Assembly: GCA_007692645.1 (NCBI GenBank) | Contig: REBR01000214.1 | Span: 1-46,281, forward strand | DNA: 46,281 nucleotides | Direction: 5' to 3' | From: Halomonadaceae bacterium | GTDB lineage: Bacteria; Pseudomonadota; Gammaproteobacteria; Pseudomonadales; Oleiphilaceae | Shown: piece after piece, positions 24,820 through 34,432 of the stretch | Position numbering within the stretch: the first letter of the stretch is position 1 | Layout: every line of letters starts with the position of its first letter | Position numbers and translations under genes: made by a program | Notes under the pieces: generated by a model | The model's input: the letters and a program-made list of their open reading frames with translations, nothing else | Database searches by the model: none | Told to the model about the DNA's origin: nothing

Positions 24820-27476
24820 GACTGCGCTGCCTCACGTTCGAGCAGCGCCACTGGAAACCGGGACAGTAGCCTGGCAATGGGCAGACATCCCCCTTCCAGG
24901 GTTTCCCCGGTCAGCGGGCTGTGCCAGCGACCGGTGGGTATCTGGATATGCGTGTCACCCCAGTCGCCCCCCAGGCTAATCACCAGGCGGGGCACCAGTG
25001 TCAGCACGCGGTTGCCCCGTAAAAAGGCGATGACATGATCGGCTTTGCTGCCCACCGCCTCCAGGGGGCTGTAGTCGCCGCCGGCACCGAAAGCCTGGGC
25101 ACAGCGACGTCGCAGATGCAGGGCCTGGTGAATGAGCCACAGTTTGGTCAGCCCCTGGTGGGCGCGGGCGATGATCTGTTCGCAATCCAGCTCTGGCAGT
25201 TGCGCCAGCAGGGCGGTGCGAAGCTCGAAATCCACCGGTCGGCGGTTGTCCGGGTCCACCAGGCTGTGTTCCCACAACTCGCTGCCCTGGTAAATGTCCG
25301 GCACCCCGGGGGCGGTGCACTTGAGCAGGGTCTGAGCCAGACTATTGCTCTGCCCGGCAGTTTCCAGCGGGGCCAGAAATTCCTCAAGGTCAGCGCAAAA
25401 GGCCGCGTCTGCGAGTATCCCGGCCACGAAATCCTGCACCGCCGCTTCATAGTCCCCCTGGGGCTGGGTCCAGGAGCTATGCTGCTTGGCCTCGCGCAGG
25501 GCCTTCTCCATATAGTGGCCCATGCGGGCGCTATCGATAGGCCAGGCGCCCGCCAGCGTCTGGTAGATCAGGTATTCGGTGGCCGGGTCGGGGACATCCT
25601 GGCGGTGATACCGCCGGTTATGGTCCATCCAGCGGAGCACCACCTCGCCCCACTGTTCAGGAATCTCTGAGAGCACCATCAGACGGGCCCGCACATCTTC
25701 GCCACGCTTGGTGTCGTGGGTGGCTGTGGCCAACATGGAGTGGGGCCGGCTGGCCCGGGCCTGGCGGCAGGCCCGGTGAAACTCCGCCGGGGTCACGGCA
25801 AAATGGCCCGGGTCAGCGCCCACCTCGTTGAGACTCAGCAGGCGGGTATAGCGGTAAAAAGCGGTGTCTTCCATGCCCTTGGCCATGGCAGGCCCCGTCA
25901 ATTGCTGAAAGCGCAGAGCCAGTTCGGTTTCCTGATCGCCGGGGCGCTGCAGCAACAGCAGCTCCTGCAGGAAGGTAAGCAGCTCAGGGTCCATCTCCGG
26001 TTGTCGGCTGCGGGCCCGGGCGAGGGCTTGCAGAATATAGCGCCGGTCTGTCTCCGACACACCCTCATCTGCGCTTCTCACATAGGTGCGGTAGACAGGA
26101 AAGCAGGTGGCGACGGTGAGCAGCGCCCGATAGAGTTGATCCCGGGTATAATCCCGGTGGCGACGGTGTCGCTCACAGATAGTGATGAACAGGGACGTTA
26201 GCCGGTTCAGTTCGCTGGCCAGCAGTTCCCGCAGTACCTGCTCTTTGCAGTGGAGCACCAGGGTGGGGAAGTCAGTGGTTTCGCCGGTGATTTTTTCAAG
26301 TAGCCGGGTCAGGGGCTTTTCGCCCCGTGGGTCTACAAACAGACCGCCCACCAGATTGAGAAAATCATACCCGGTGGTGCCGGCCACCGGCCAATCGGCG
26401 GGCAGACTTTCGCCCCGTGCAAGAATCTTTTCTGCCAGGATCCAGGTATCAGGGCAGCGCTGTGCCAGGCGATGAAAATACTGACCGGGATCCCGCAGCC
26501 CGTCGGGGTGGTCGACACGCAGGCCCTCCACCTGCCCCTGGCTTACCCAGGCCAGGGGCAGAGCGTGTACCGCCTGGAACACGTCTTCATCTTCCATGCG
26601 CAGACCGGCGAGTTCATTGATATCGAAGAAACGCCGGTAACCCAGGTCGTGCCTGGCCGTGCGCCAGAAGGCCAGTCGGTAATTCTGTCGGTCGATCAAC
26701 CGGTCCAGTCGGTCGGGGTCTGTGTTGTAGCGCTCCACCGCGGCATCCATGGCGGCGGCCACTGACTTGTCTTCGCCACAGAGGCGGGTAAGCAGCTGCT
26801 GAATGACCATTTCATCCCGGTAACGGCGCTCCGCCAGGGTTGGATTGCAAATGTCGGGACGGGGAAGGCGGTTGCATGACTCGGCGATAAATTCCAGCAG
26901 TTCCGAGCCGGCCTCCTTTGCGGCCCCCCCCAGCAGCGCACCCAGGCTGGAGCAATCAAGAGGAAAAGTATGCTTATGGTAGTGGAGTGTGAAAACGCCA
27001 TTATCCTGATTCAGCTGTAATTGCCGGTCTTCAAGAATTCGCCCGTAGTGATCGCCAAGTACCGGCAGCATGACTTTGTTGGGCCAGCGCTCCTCGGACG
27101 CCATCCAGTCCACGTCGAAGAATCGGGCATAGCGACTGGAAGGACCGTTTTTGAGGACATCCCACCACCAGGGGTTCTGGTCCCCGACGATGGCCATATG
27201 CTCGGGTACGATGTCCAGTACCTGGCTCATGTGCCATTTTGCGAGCACTGAACACAGGTGCCGGCGAGCGGTCTCCCCCCCCAACTGCTCGTCTACCTGG
27301 GTGGGATCAACCACGTCATAGCCGTGCTCGCTGCCCCTGGCTGACTGGAGGTATGGCGAGAGATAAAGGTGGCTGATACCCAGCCTGGCCAGGTAGGGAA
27401 CGATTCGGGCTGCGTGCTCAAGCCCAAATGCCGGGCGCAGCTGCAGGCGGTAGGTGGCGACAATCCTGGCAGACAT
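24816..27476 (-). CDS. treY: Malto-oligosyltrehalose synthase (TreY, GH13)
   Basis: The protein is 886 residues. The start TYRLQLRPAFGLEHAARIVPYL and the SPYLQSARGSEHGYDVVD block are diagnostic of TreY. Catalytic D322 (EGLRVDHPDG) and E349 (WILAEK) are present, and ATHDTKRGEDVRARL is the later conserved block. It turns the reducing end of a malto-oligosaccharide into a trehalose unit by intramolecular transglucosylation in the cytoplasm. It is the first gene of the leftward trehalose operon. The 416-base region upstream contains an Anr-like palindrome that could serve this gene as well as the rightward operon. Confidence 0.95.
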   Translation of the reverse strand: MSARIVATYRLQLRPAFGLEHAARIVPYLARLGISHLYLSPYLQSARGSEHGYDVVDPTQVDEQLGGETARRHLCSVLAKWHMSQVLDIVPEHMAIVGDQNPWWWDVLKNGPSSRYARFFDVDWMASEERWPNKVMLPVLGDHYGRILEDRQLQLNQDNGVFTLHYHKHTFPLDCSSLGALLGGAAKEAGSELLEFIAESCNRLPRPDICNPTLAERRYRDEMVIQQLLTRLCGEDKSVAAAMDAAVERYNTDPDRLDRLIDRQNYRLAFWRTARHDLGYRRFFDINELAGLRMEDEDVFQAVHALPLAWVSQGQVEGLRVDHPDGLRDPGQYFHRLAQRCPDTWILAEKILARGESLPADWPVAGTTGYDFLNLVGGLFVDPRGEKPLTRLLEKITGETTDFPTLVLHCKEQVLRELLASELNRLTSLFITICERHRRHRDYTRDQLYRALLTVATCFPVYRTYVRSADEGVSETDRRYILQALARARSRQPEMDPELLTFLQELLLLQRPGDQETELALRFQQLTGPAMAKGMEDTAFYRYTRLLSLNEVGADPGHFAVTPAEFHRACRQARASRPHSMLATATHDTKRGEDVRARLMVLSEIPEQWGEVVLRWMDHNRRYHRQDVPDPATEYLIYQTLAGAWPIDSARMGHYMEKALREAKQHSSWTQPQGDYEAAVQDFVAGILADAAFCADLEEFLAPLETAGQSNSLAQTLLKCTAPGVPDIYQGSELWEHSLVDPDNRRPVDFELRTALLAQLPELDCEQIIARAHQGLTKLWLIHQALHLRRRCAQAFGAGGDYSPLEAVGSKADHVIAFLRGNRVLTLVPRLVISLGGDWGDTHIQIPTGRWHSPLTGETLEGGCLPIARLLSRFPVALLEREAAQS

Positions 27477-27659
27477 GTCGGGGCTCCGGCTTTTGCCATG
27501 ACAGCCTTGTTGCTGTCAGTGGTTATACCTGTGTTCTGGTAACCCTTCACCTGTCGAGGCCAAGTGACAGCAGAGCGCTCAGTCCGCGAGCTGGGTGTTG
27601 GATGGATATTGAGCTGTGAGTTCGTTTTCCCATAATCGAACAAACTCATGGGTCCTGGC

Positions 27660-27701
27660 TTGACTACGGTCAAATTAGTGCAGGTTGTCCCGGCTTAGTA
27701 T
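27660..27701 (+). promoter_or_regulatory. Anr/FNR-like box and -10 in the divergent trehalose control region (27477-27892)
   Basis: TTGAC-TACG-GTCAA (27660-27673) is a perfect palindrome with one departure from consensus in each half-site. Rightwards, TAGTAT (27696-27701) begins exactly 29.5 bases from the box centre. Leftwards, GATTAT (27632-27637, minus strand) lies at the same distance. Both have 4 of 6 matches to TATAAT. It could therefore control both trehalose operons. The rest of the 416-base gap holds only the leader ORF described separately. Confidence 0.55.
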
Positions 27702-27812
27702 GACTTACTGTTCTTTCAGGGAGCCGTCTGTTCAATATTGCGGTAAAAACCTTGCCGCTGTTGCGGGCTGGGGGGAGCGCATTGTTGCCATAACTTGGGG
27801 GAGGAATAGCCG

Positions 27813-27896
27813 ATGATCGAAGCGGGCTCCAGGGCCAGGGATGAAATGGAGCAAAATCACTGGCTTTTCAAACCGGTGCAGGTGACAGGGCAATGA
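27813..27896 (+). CDS. 27-residue leader ORF overlapping the HAD-fusion start (ATGA)
   Basis: An ATG at 27813 follows GAGGA (27801-27805) by 7 bases, a stronger ribosome-binding site than that of the next gene. It reads 27 codons (MIEAGSRARDEM...) and stops at TGA 27894-27896, which overlaps the ATG at 27893 of the HAD fusion. The frame differs from that of the HAD gene, so it is not an N-terminal extension. It may be a translational-coupling leader. It shows no amino-acid run suggesting attenuation. Coding status is uncertain because of its size. Confidence 0.45.
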   Translation: MIEAGSRARDEMEQNHWLFKPVQVTGQ

Positions 27897-29527
27897 AAGA
27901 AGATCCCGCCGTCAATCCCAATCAGCACCCACTGTATCCTCTGGAACCGGTGGAAATCGATGCTGTGATATTCGATCTCGACGGCGTGATTACCGACACC
28001 CGCTGCGCCCACGAAGCAGCCTGGAAACAGCTTTTCGATGAATATCTGGAAGAACATGTAAAAGCACATCAGTCTGGCTGCGGGTCATTCAGCCATGAGG
28101 ATTACAGGGAATATCTCGACGGCAAGCCTCGCTATGAAGGGGTGCGTGATTTTTTGGCCTCCCGACACATCCAGCTACCCTGGGGCGATCCCGCCGATAG
28201 CCCGGAGCAAGAAACGGTTTGCGGTCTGGGCAACCGCAAAAACCACTACTTCAGCCAATGGCTTGAAAGCCATACCGTAGACACCTTTGCGGATGCCCTT
28301 GATGTTTTGCAAAGGCTCTACAGGGCCGGTGTCAGAACAGCGATTATTTCAGCGAGCAAAAACTGCGAAGCCGTGCTTGCTAATGCGGGCATTACGGATT
28401 TGTTTGCGGTGAAAGTGGACGGCGTTGATATGGCTGAGCAGAGCCTGCCGGGCAAGCCTGATCCTGCCATCTTTCTGCAGGCCGCACAGCGGCTTGGTGT
28501 GAGCCCTGAGCGGACGGTCGTTGTTGAAGATGCGCTCGCCGGTGTAAAAGCGGGAGCCCGGGGCGGTTTTGCCCTGGTGGTTGGCGTCAACCGGGGTGAA
28601 TCGGGCCACGCAGAGGCACTGCGACACTACGGTGCGGATGTGGTTACCAACACACTGACCGAACTGCTGAAGGATCCGCAACCCGGTGTCTTGTCTGCGC
28701 CTGTTGAAGAAATCGCGCTGTTCCGGGAAGCCCGAAACGCGGTCAGGGCGCGTTTGCGTAACAAACATATCGCTCTGTTTCTGGATTATGACGGTACTCT
28801 GACCCCGATCGTGGAAGACTATCGCAAGGCGCAATTGAGTTCGACAATGCGCGCCACCATCAGCGAGCTTGCCCGCAGCTGCACCGTGGCTGTTATCAGT
28901 GGCCGGGACCTGGACGATGTCCGCAAGCTGGTGGGCCTTGATCAGGTGTTCTACGCAGGCAGTCATGGTTTCGATATTGCCGGCCCCAAGGGCTGGCATG
29001 TGGAACTTCAGCAGGGAAAAGAGTTTCTGCCTGACCTGGATGCCGCTGAGGCCGGTTTGAGGGAAAAACTCCGGGAGATTGGCGGCGCCTCTGTGGAGCG
29101 CAAAAAATTCTCCATCGCTGTCCACTACCGGCAGGTAGCAAGCGATGATGTGCTGTCAGTGGAAGAGGCGGTGGACAGGGTGCTGTCTGAGCATCCCCGG
29201 TTGCGCAAATCCTCCGGTAAAAAGGTCTTTGATGTGAAGCCCCGCAGCCACTGGAACAAGGGGCAGGCGCTGCTGTGGTTGCTTGAGAGATGCGACCTTG
29301 GAGGGGACGATGTGGTGCCGATCTATATTGGCGACGATACCACGGATGAAGATGCGTTCCATGTGCTGAGGCAGGCCGAAAGAAACGGTGGTGACGGCAT
29401 AGGTATTATCGTGGGGGATGACAGCGGGCGCCCAACCCTGGCCCATTACGCCCTGGAAGGCACTGATGAGGTGGCCGATTTTCTCCAGTGGCTGGTCGCG
29501 ATCACTGCCACAGGAGCCAAGGGATGA
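27893..29527 (+). CDS. Fusion of beta-phosphoglucomutase-like HAD and trehalose-6-phosphate phosphatase (OtsB)
   Basis: The protein is 544 residues with two HAD enzymes in tandem. The first (about 22-262) has the nucleophile motif D28-L-D30 ([11 protein letters not shown]), IISASKN and GKPDP, as in beta-phosphoglucomutases. The second (about 290-540) has D298-Y-D300 (LDYDGTLTP), ISGRDL, SHGFDI and [10 protein letters not shown], the trehalose-phosphatase signature. The first should convert beta-glucose-1-P to glucose-6-P; the second should release trehalose from trehalose-6-P. No otsA is in the window. The gene is coupled by ATGA to a GH65 phosphorylase, which yields beta-glucose-1-P. HAD + OtsB + GH65 is the order fused into one chain in mycobacterial Rv2006 (OtsB1). 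Confidence 0.92.
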   Translation: MKEDPAVNPNQHPLYPLEPVEIDAVIFDLDGVITDTRCAHEAAWKQLFDEYLEEHVKAHQSGCGSFSHEDYREYLDGKPRYEGVRDFLASRHIQLPWGDPADSPEQETVCGLGNRKNHYFSQWLESHTVDTFADALDVLQRLYRAGVRTAIISASKNCEAVLANAGITDLFAVKVDGVDMAEQSLPGKPDPAIFLQAAQRLGVSPERTVVVEDALAGVKAGARGGFALVVGVNRGESGHAEALRHYGADVVTNTLTELLKDPQPGVLSAPVEEIALFREARNAVRARLRNKHIALFLDYDGTLTPIVEDYRKAQLSSTMRATISELARSCTVAVISGRDLDDVRKLVGLDQVFYAGSHGFDIAGPKGWHVELQQGKEFLPDLDAAEAGLREKLREIGGASVERKKFSIAVHYRQVASDDVLSVEEAVDRVLSEHPRLRKSSGKKVFDVKPRSHWNKGQALLWLLERCDLGGDDVVPIYIGDDTTDEDAFHVLRQAERNGGDGIGIIVGDDSGRPTLAHYALEGTDEVADFLQWLVAITATGAKG

Positions 29528-31992
29528 GCGATAAGGGGTGGCTGCTGGAGTATGCGGGATACGAGCCTGAGCATGAGGGGCTGCGGGAGACGCTGTGCGC
29601 CCTTGGCAATGGGTATTTCTGCACCCGGGGCGCGGCCCCCGATGTTATAGCCGATAAGGTTCATTATCCGGGTACCTATCTCGCTGGCGGCTACAACCGG
29701 CTGACCACTGAGATTGAAGGTCGCGAGATCGAGAACGAGGATCTGGTGAACCTCCCCAACTGGCTTGTTCTGATGATTCGGGTCGATGACGGCCCCTGGC
29801 TGCAGCCGGACCAGGTGTCCTTTGTGGATTATCGCCAGGTGCTGGATCTTCGCCGGGGTGTGCTGACCCGCATACGCCGTTTTCGCGACTCCCAGGAGCG
29901 CACCATAAGGGTCGAGGAGCGGCGTTTTGTCAGCATGGTGAACCCGCATCTGGGTGGCCTGGAAGTGACCATTACAGCGGAAGACTGGTCAGGCTGCCTG
30001 ACCCTGCGCTCTGGCCTGGACGGGACGGTCACCAATGCAGGGGTGGCACGTTATGGGAATCTGAATGGGCAGCATCTGGAACCGTTGGATGGGGGGGCGC
30101 TGGGGGAAGACACCATCTGGCTGAGAAGCCGAACCGTGCAATCCCGGGTCGAGATCGCCCAGGCAGCACGAACCTGCCTTTTCCATAACGGCAACGTTGT
30201 GCAGCCGAATCGTGCCACAGACCTACGCCATGATCGTGTTGCCCAGGAAATCGTCGTTGATGTAGCGGCGGGAGATACTATCAGGGTTGAGAAAATGGCT
30301 GCGATTTTCACCTCCAGGGACCGGGGGATCTCAGAGCCGCTCATTGCAGCACAGGATGAAGTCAGCGGGGCTGATGATTTCAGTGCACTCCTCGCCGGCC
30401 ATGAACAAGCCTGGAAGCACCTGTGGGAACTGTTTGAGCTGGAGATCGACAGTGACGGCGGCGTGGAACTCTCCACGAAACTGCGACTGCACATTTTTCA
30501 TCTGTTGCAGACCGTCACCCGTCATACCAGGGATCTGGATGTGGGTGTGCCCCCCCGGGGCTGGAACGGGGAGGCTTATCGCGCACATATCATGTGGGAT
30601 GAATTGTTTATATTCCCCCTTCTTCTTGCCCATTCCCCCGCCAGTTGCCGGGCTCTTTTGCAGTATCGTTATCGTCGATTACCCGCTGCGCGACAGTTGG
30701 CCCGGGAGGCGGGATACCGTGGGGCCATGTTCCCCTGGCAGAGCGGCAGCAATGGGCGGGAAGAAAGCCAGGTGCTGCACCTTAACCCGAAATCGGGTCG
30801 CTGGATTCCCGACAACAGTAACCGCCAGCGTCACGTCAGTTCCGCTATCGCCTACAACCTCTGGCACTACTATGCCATGAGCGGCGATGGTGCGTTTATG
30901 GAGGAATGGGGCGCCGAAATGCTGATCGAGATCGCCCGCTTCTGGGCCAGTATTGCTTCCTGGAATGGTAAGCGTGGGCGTTATGACATCCGCGGCGTGA
31001 TGGGACCGGATGAGTACCACACCGCTTACCCCGGCGCCGACCCGTCCACAGAGGGCGGGCTGGATAATAATGCTTACACCAATGTGATGGCGGCCTGGGT
31101 GCTCACCCGCGCATGCCAGGTACTGGACATCCTGCCGCCGGATCGTGCCCGCCAGGTTCGTGAAGAACTGCATATCACCAGTGAGGAAATCGAACAGTGG
31201 CATGATGTCAGCCGTAAGCTGTTCGTTGCTTTCAATGAAGAGGGAATCATCAGCCAGTTTGAAGGTTACGACGACCTGAAAGAGTACGACTGGAAAGGGG
31301 CCCGGGAAAAATACGGTGATATCCACAGACTTGACCGTATTCTCGAAGCCGAAGGGGATGACACGAATCACTATAAGGCGTCAAAACAGGCGGATGTTCT
31401 GATGCTGTTCTATCTGTTTACGGCAGAAGAACTGCAGCGCATTTTTGAACAGTTGGGTTATCCGTTTGACCCACACAGCATACCGAAAAATGTGACTTAT
31501 TATCTGGCCAGAACCTGCCATGGTTCGACCCTGAGCTGGGTGGTGCATTCGTGGGTGCTGGCGCGAACCGATCGGCCGCACTCCTGGAGATTGTTTCAGA
31601 ATGCCCTGGACAGCGACATCAGCGACATTCAGGGGGGCACGACAGCGGAAGGTATCCATCTGGGGGCAATGGCCGGCACCGTGGATCTGATTCAACGCTG
31701 TTATCTGGGCCTTGAAGTTCAGGGTACTGTGCTTGTGTTCAACCCTACCTTGCCGGAGCAGATTCATCGCCTGAAAACCTGCCTGTGGTACCAGCGTCAG
31801 AGACTGGACCTCGAAGTGACGAAAGACCTGCTGCGGGTCAGCAGCCGTCAACTCATAGCAGCTCCGATCACCATTGCCTACCGGGGCCTGTTTCATACGC
31901 TCAATCCTGGCTCACACTATGAATTCCGGCTTATCAACCCCCGGGTACTTGACCCTCGCGATAATCACAGCGGGACGCTGAACACACGATAA
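29524..31992 (+). CDS. GH65 disaccharide phosphorylase, probably trehalose (or kojibiose/maltose) phosphorylase
   Basis: The 822-residue start at 29524 is chosen from AGGAG (29512-29516) and the ATGA overlap with the HAD fusion. The N-terminal GH65 domain (1 to about 260), the (alpha/alpha)6 catalytic barrel (about 320-700) and the C-terminal beta domain are all present. The catalytic acid is E497 (GVMGPDEYH). KASKQADVLMLFYLF and the TCHGSTLSWVVHSW block are typical of inverting phosphorylases. The reaction is alpha-disaccharide + Pi giving beta-glucose-1-P + sugar. Specificity is inferred from neighbours: trehalose genes on both sides and a beta-phosphoglucomutase upstream. Kojibiose or maltose phosphorylase cannot be ruled out. 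Confidence 0.9.
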   Translation: MSDKGWLLEYAGYEPEHEGLRETLCALGNGYFCTRGAAPDVIADKVHYPGTYLAGGYNRLTTEIEGREIENEDLVNLPNWLVLMIRVDDGPWLQPDQVSFVDYRQVLDLRRGVLTRIRRFRDSQERTIRVEERRFVSMVNPHLGGLEVTITAEDWSGCLTLRSGLDGTVTNAGVARYGNLNGQHLEPLDGGALGEDTIWLRSRTVQSRVEIAQAARTCLFHNGNVVQPNRATDLRHDRVAQEIVVDVAAGDTIRVEKMAAIFTSRDRGISEPLIAAQDEVSGADDFSALLAGHEQAWKHLWELFELEIDSDGGVELSTKLRLHIFHLLQTVTRHTRDLDVGVPPRGWNGEAYRAHIMWDELFIFPLLLAHSPASCRALLQYRYRRLPAARQLAREAGYRGAMFPWQSGSNGREESQVLHLNPKSGRWIPDNSNRQRHVSSAIAYNLWHYYAMSGDGAFMEEWGAEMLIEIARFWASIASWNGKRGRYDIRGVMGPDEYHTAYPGADPSTEGGLDNNAYTNVMAAWVLTRACQVLDILPPDRARQVREELHITSEEIEQWHDVSRKLFVAFNEEGIISQFEGYDDLKEYDWKGAREKYGDIHRLDRILEAEGDDTNHYKASKQADVLMLFYLFTAEELQRIFEQLGYPFDPHSIPKNVTYYLARTCHGSTLSWVVHSWVLARTDRPHSWRLFQNALDSDISDIQGGTTAEGIHLGAMAGTVDLIQRCYLGLEVQGTVLVFNPTLPEQIHRLKTCLWYQRQRLDLEVTKDLLRVSSRQLIAAPITIAYRGLFHTLNPGSHYEFRLINPRVLDPRDNHSGTLNTR

Positions 31993-32005
31993 AGGAGTTA
32001 AAGTG

Positions 32006-34432
32006 ATGAAAGATGAACATAGCCTGATTTTTTGGTTCGAAGACCTCGGTCGCAGCGATGGTGACAAGGTGGGCGGTAAGAACGCCTCCCTGGGGGAAAT
32101 GGTCAGTCAGCTGCAGGCCTCTGGAGTGCAGGTGCCCTCGGGTTTTGCCACCTCGGCAGCTGCCTATTGGTTTTTCATCGACCACAATGGGCTGCGTAAA
32201 AAACTGACTGAGGCAATGGCCAATCTGAAGAAAGACTACAGCAACCTCGCCGAGGTGGGGGGGGCTGTGCGGAAAATGATCCTCAAGGGGACTTTTCCCG
32301 GCCCTTTGGCGGAAGCCATAAGCCAGTCTTATCGGGATCTTGCCCTGCGCCTGGAACGGGACGATCCTGACGTGGCCGTGCGCAGTTCGGCTACCGCTGA
32401 GGATCTGCCGGAGGCGAGTTTTGCCGGGCAACTGGAGTCTTTCCTGAATGTTCGCGGCGAGCAGGACCTGCTCAACACGGTGCAACGTTGCTATGCCTCA
32501 CTGTTCACCAATCGGGCCATTGCCTACCGGGAAAACAATGGCTTTGATCACATGGAGGTGGCTCTGTCCGTGGGCGTGCAGCAGATGGTGCGCTCCGACC
32601 TGTCTTCCTCCGGGGTGATGTTCTCCATTGATACGGAAACCGGATTTCCCAATATCACCCTGATAACCGGTGCCTGGGGGCTGGGGGAGACGGTGGTCCA
32701 GGGCATGGTTGACCCGGATGAATTTCATGTCTTCAAGCCATTACTGGATATTGACGGTGTGCGTCCCATTGTTGATAAAACCCTGGGCCAGAAGGCCCGC
32801 AAAATGATCTATGGCAAAGGTAAATCCCCCACCAAGCTGTTGGATACCAGCAAGCAGGAGCGCGCCACCTTTGTGCTGGATGACGACGAAGTCCTGCAGC
32901 TGGCCCGCTGGTCCAGTGCTATTGAGAAACACTACGGCCAACCCATGGATATGGAGTGGGCGAAAGATGGCGAGACAGACGCCCTGTATATCGTGCAGGC
33001 CCGGCCCGAAACCGTTCAGTCCCGTAAAGAAGCGGCGACGCTCAAGTCCTATCACATGAAGGAGGAAGGGAAGCGTCTGGTGACTGGTCTGGCCGTTGGG
33101 GATTCCATCGCGGCGGGCAAGGTCCTGCGCCTGGAAAGCCCCGATGAGATAGACCGCTTCGAGGATGGGGCGGTGCTGGTTACCGGCATGACGGACCCGG
33201 ACTGGGTACCCATCATGAAGCGCGCCTCTGCTATTGTCACCGATCGGGGTGGTCGCACCAGCCACGCGGCCATCGTCAGCCGGGAACTGGGGCTGACGGC
33301 CCTGGTGGGGGCCGGTAATGCCACGGAGAAACTCAAGAGCGGGCAGATGGTTACGGTGTCCTGTGCCGAGGGGGATGAGGGGGTGGTTTATGAGGGGGAG
33401 TTGGAGTTTGAGGAGCGGGCACTCGACCTTAGCGACATTCCCGAAACCCGTACCAAGGTGATGCTCAACCTGGCGAACCCATCCTCCGCCTACCGCTGGT
33501 GGCGCCTGCCCGCTGATGGTGTGGGGCTGGCGCGGATGGAGTTCATTATCGGCAACATGATCAAGATCCACCCCATGGCACTGGTGCGCTACGAGACCCT
33601 GAAAGACAAGGCCACCAGACGTCGAATTGACCAGTTGACCTTGGGTTACAGGGACAAATCCGAGTATTTTGTCGACACCCTGGCCCGGGGCATGGCCCGG
33701 ATAGCAGCGGCGTACCACCCGAAACCGGTGATTGTGCGCATGAGCGATTTCAAAACCAACGAATACGCCGGCCTTATCGGTGGTGCGGCATTTGAGCCGA
33801 AGGAGGAAAATCCGATGCTTGGATGGCGCGGTGCCTCCCGTTATTACGATGAAGGTTACCGTGAAGGTTTTGCCCTGGAGTGCCGTGCGGTGCGCCGGGC
33901 CCGTGAAGAGATCGGCATGGACAATATTGTCATCATGATCCCCTTTTGCCGCTCCCCCGCCGAGGCGGATAAAGTGCTGGCGGTGCTGGCCGAAGAAGGT
34001 CTTGTGCGGGGCAAGCATGGCCTCGGGGTTTATGTCATGGCTGAACTTCCGTCCAATGTGTTTCTCGCGGAAGCCTTCGCTGAGCGCTTTGACGGCTTTT
34101 CCATTGGCTCCAACGACCTGACTCAACTGGTGCTCGGTATCGACCGTGACAGCGACCGGCTGAAGAACCTGTTCGACGAGCAGAACGAGGCAGTAAAGAT
34201 GGCCATTGCTGATCTTCTGGAAAAGGCGAAACGCTCCGCAACCCCTGTGGGCTTCTGTGGCCAGGCCCCCAGCGACTACCCGGCATTTGCCCGTTTTTTG
34301 GTGGACCACGGCATCGACTCGATTTCGGTGACCCCAGACAGCTTCCTGGCCGTGAAGCAGAAGATCGCAGAGGCAGAACTTACCCAGGTTCCTTCAAGCG
34401 AATACGAACAGAGCAAGGAGCCCGCCCAGTAG
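32006..34432 (+). CDS. ppsA: Phosphoenolpyruvate synthase (pyruvate, water dikinase)
   Basis: The protein is 808 residues. AAAGGAG overlaps the GH65 stop and lies 8 bases before ATG 32006; a GTG at 32003 is less well placed. It has an N-terminal PPDK nucleotide-binding domain (about 15-340) and the phospho-histidine H420 (GGRTSHAAI, equivalent to E. coli H421). The C-terminal PEP/pyruvate domain carries GFCGQAPSD. It makes PEP from pyruvate + ATP for gluconeogenesis; in some organisms it may run towards pyruvate. Its position in the trehalose operon ties PEP supply to sugar storage. The last 39 bases overlap the end of the convergent lactate permease gene. Confidence 0.95.
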   Translation: MKDEHSLIFWFEDLGRSDGDKVGGKNASLGEMVSQLQASGVQVPSGFATSAAAYWFFIDHNGLRKKLTEAMANLKKDYSNLAEVGGAVRKMILKGTFPGPLAEAISQSYRDLALRLERDDPDVAVRSSATAEDLPEASFAGQLESFLNVRGEQDLLNTVQRCYASLFTNRAIAYRENNGFDHMEVALSVGVQQMVRSDLSSSGVMFSIDTETGFPNITLITGAWGLGETVVQGMVDPDEFHVFKPLLDIDGVRPIVDKTLGQKARKMIYGKGKSPTKLLDTSKQERATFVLDDDEVLQLARWSSAIEKHYGQPMDMEWAKDGETDALYIVQARPETVQSRKEAATLKSYHMKEEGKRLVTGLAVGDSIAAGKVLRLESPDEIDRFEDGAVLVTGMTDPDWVPIMKRASAIVTDRGGRTSHAAIVSRELGLTALVGAGNATEKLKSGQMVTVSCAEGDEGVVYEGELEFEERALDLSDIPETRTKVMLNLANPSSAYRWWRLPADGVGLARMEFIIGNMIKIHPMALVRYETLKDKATRRRIDQLTLGYRDKSEYFVDTLARGMARIAAAYHPKPVIVRMSDFKTNEYAGLIGGAAFEPKEENPMLGWRGASRYYDEGYREGFALECRAVRRAREEIGMDNIVIMIPFCRSPAEADKVLAVLAEEGLVRGKHGLGVYVMAELPSNVFLAEAFAERFDGFSIGSNDLTQLVLGIDRDSDRLKNLFDEQNEAVKMAIADLLEKAKRSATPVGFCGQAPSDYPAFARFLVDHGIDSISVTPDSFLAVKQKIAEAELTQVPSSEYEQSKEPAQ

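Noticed and set aside
32741-34309. 522-codon open frame on the minus strand inside ppsA
   Set aside because: It lies entirely antisense to a well-supported PEP synthase with intact catalytic motifs; its translation has low-complexity G/H/Q-rich character and no recognisable domain.
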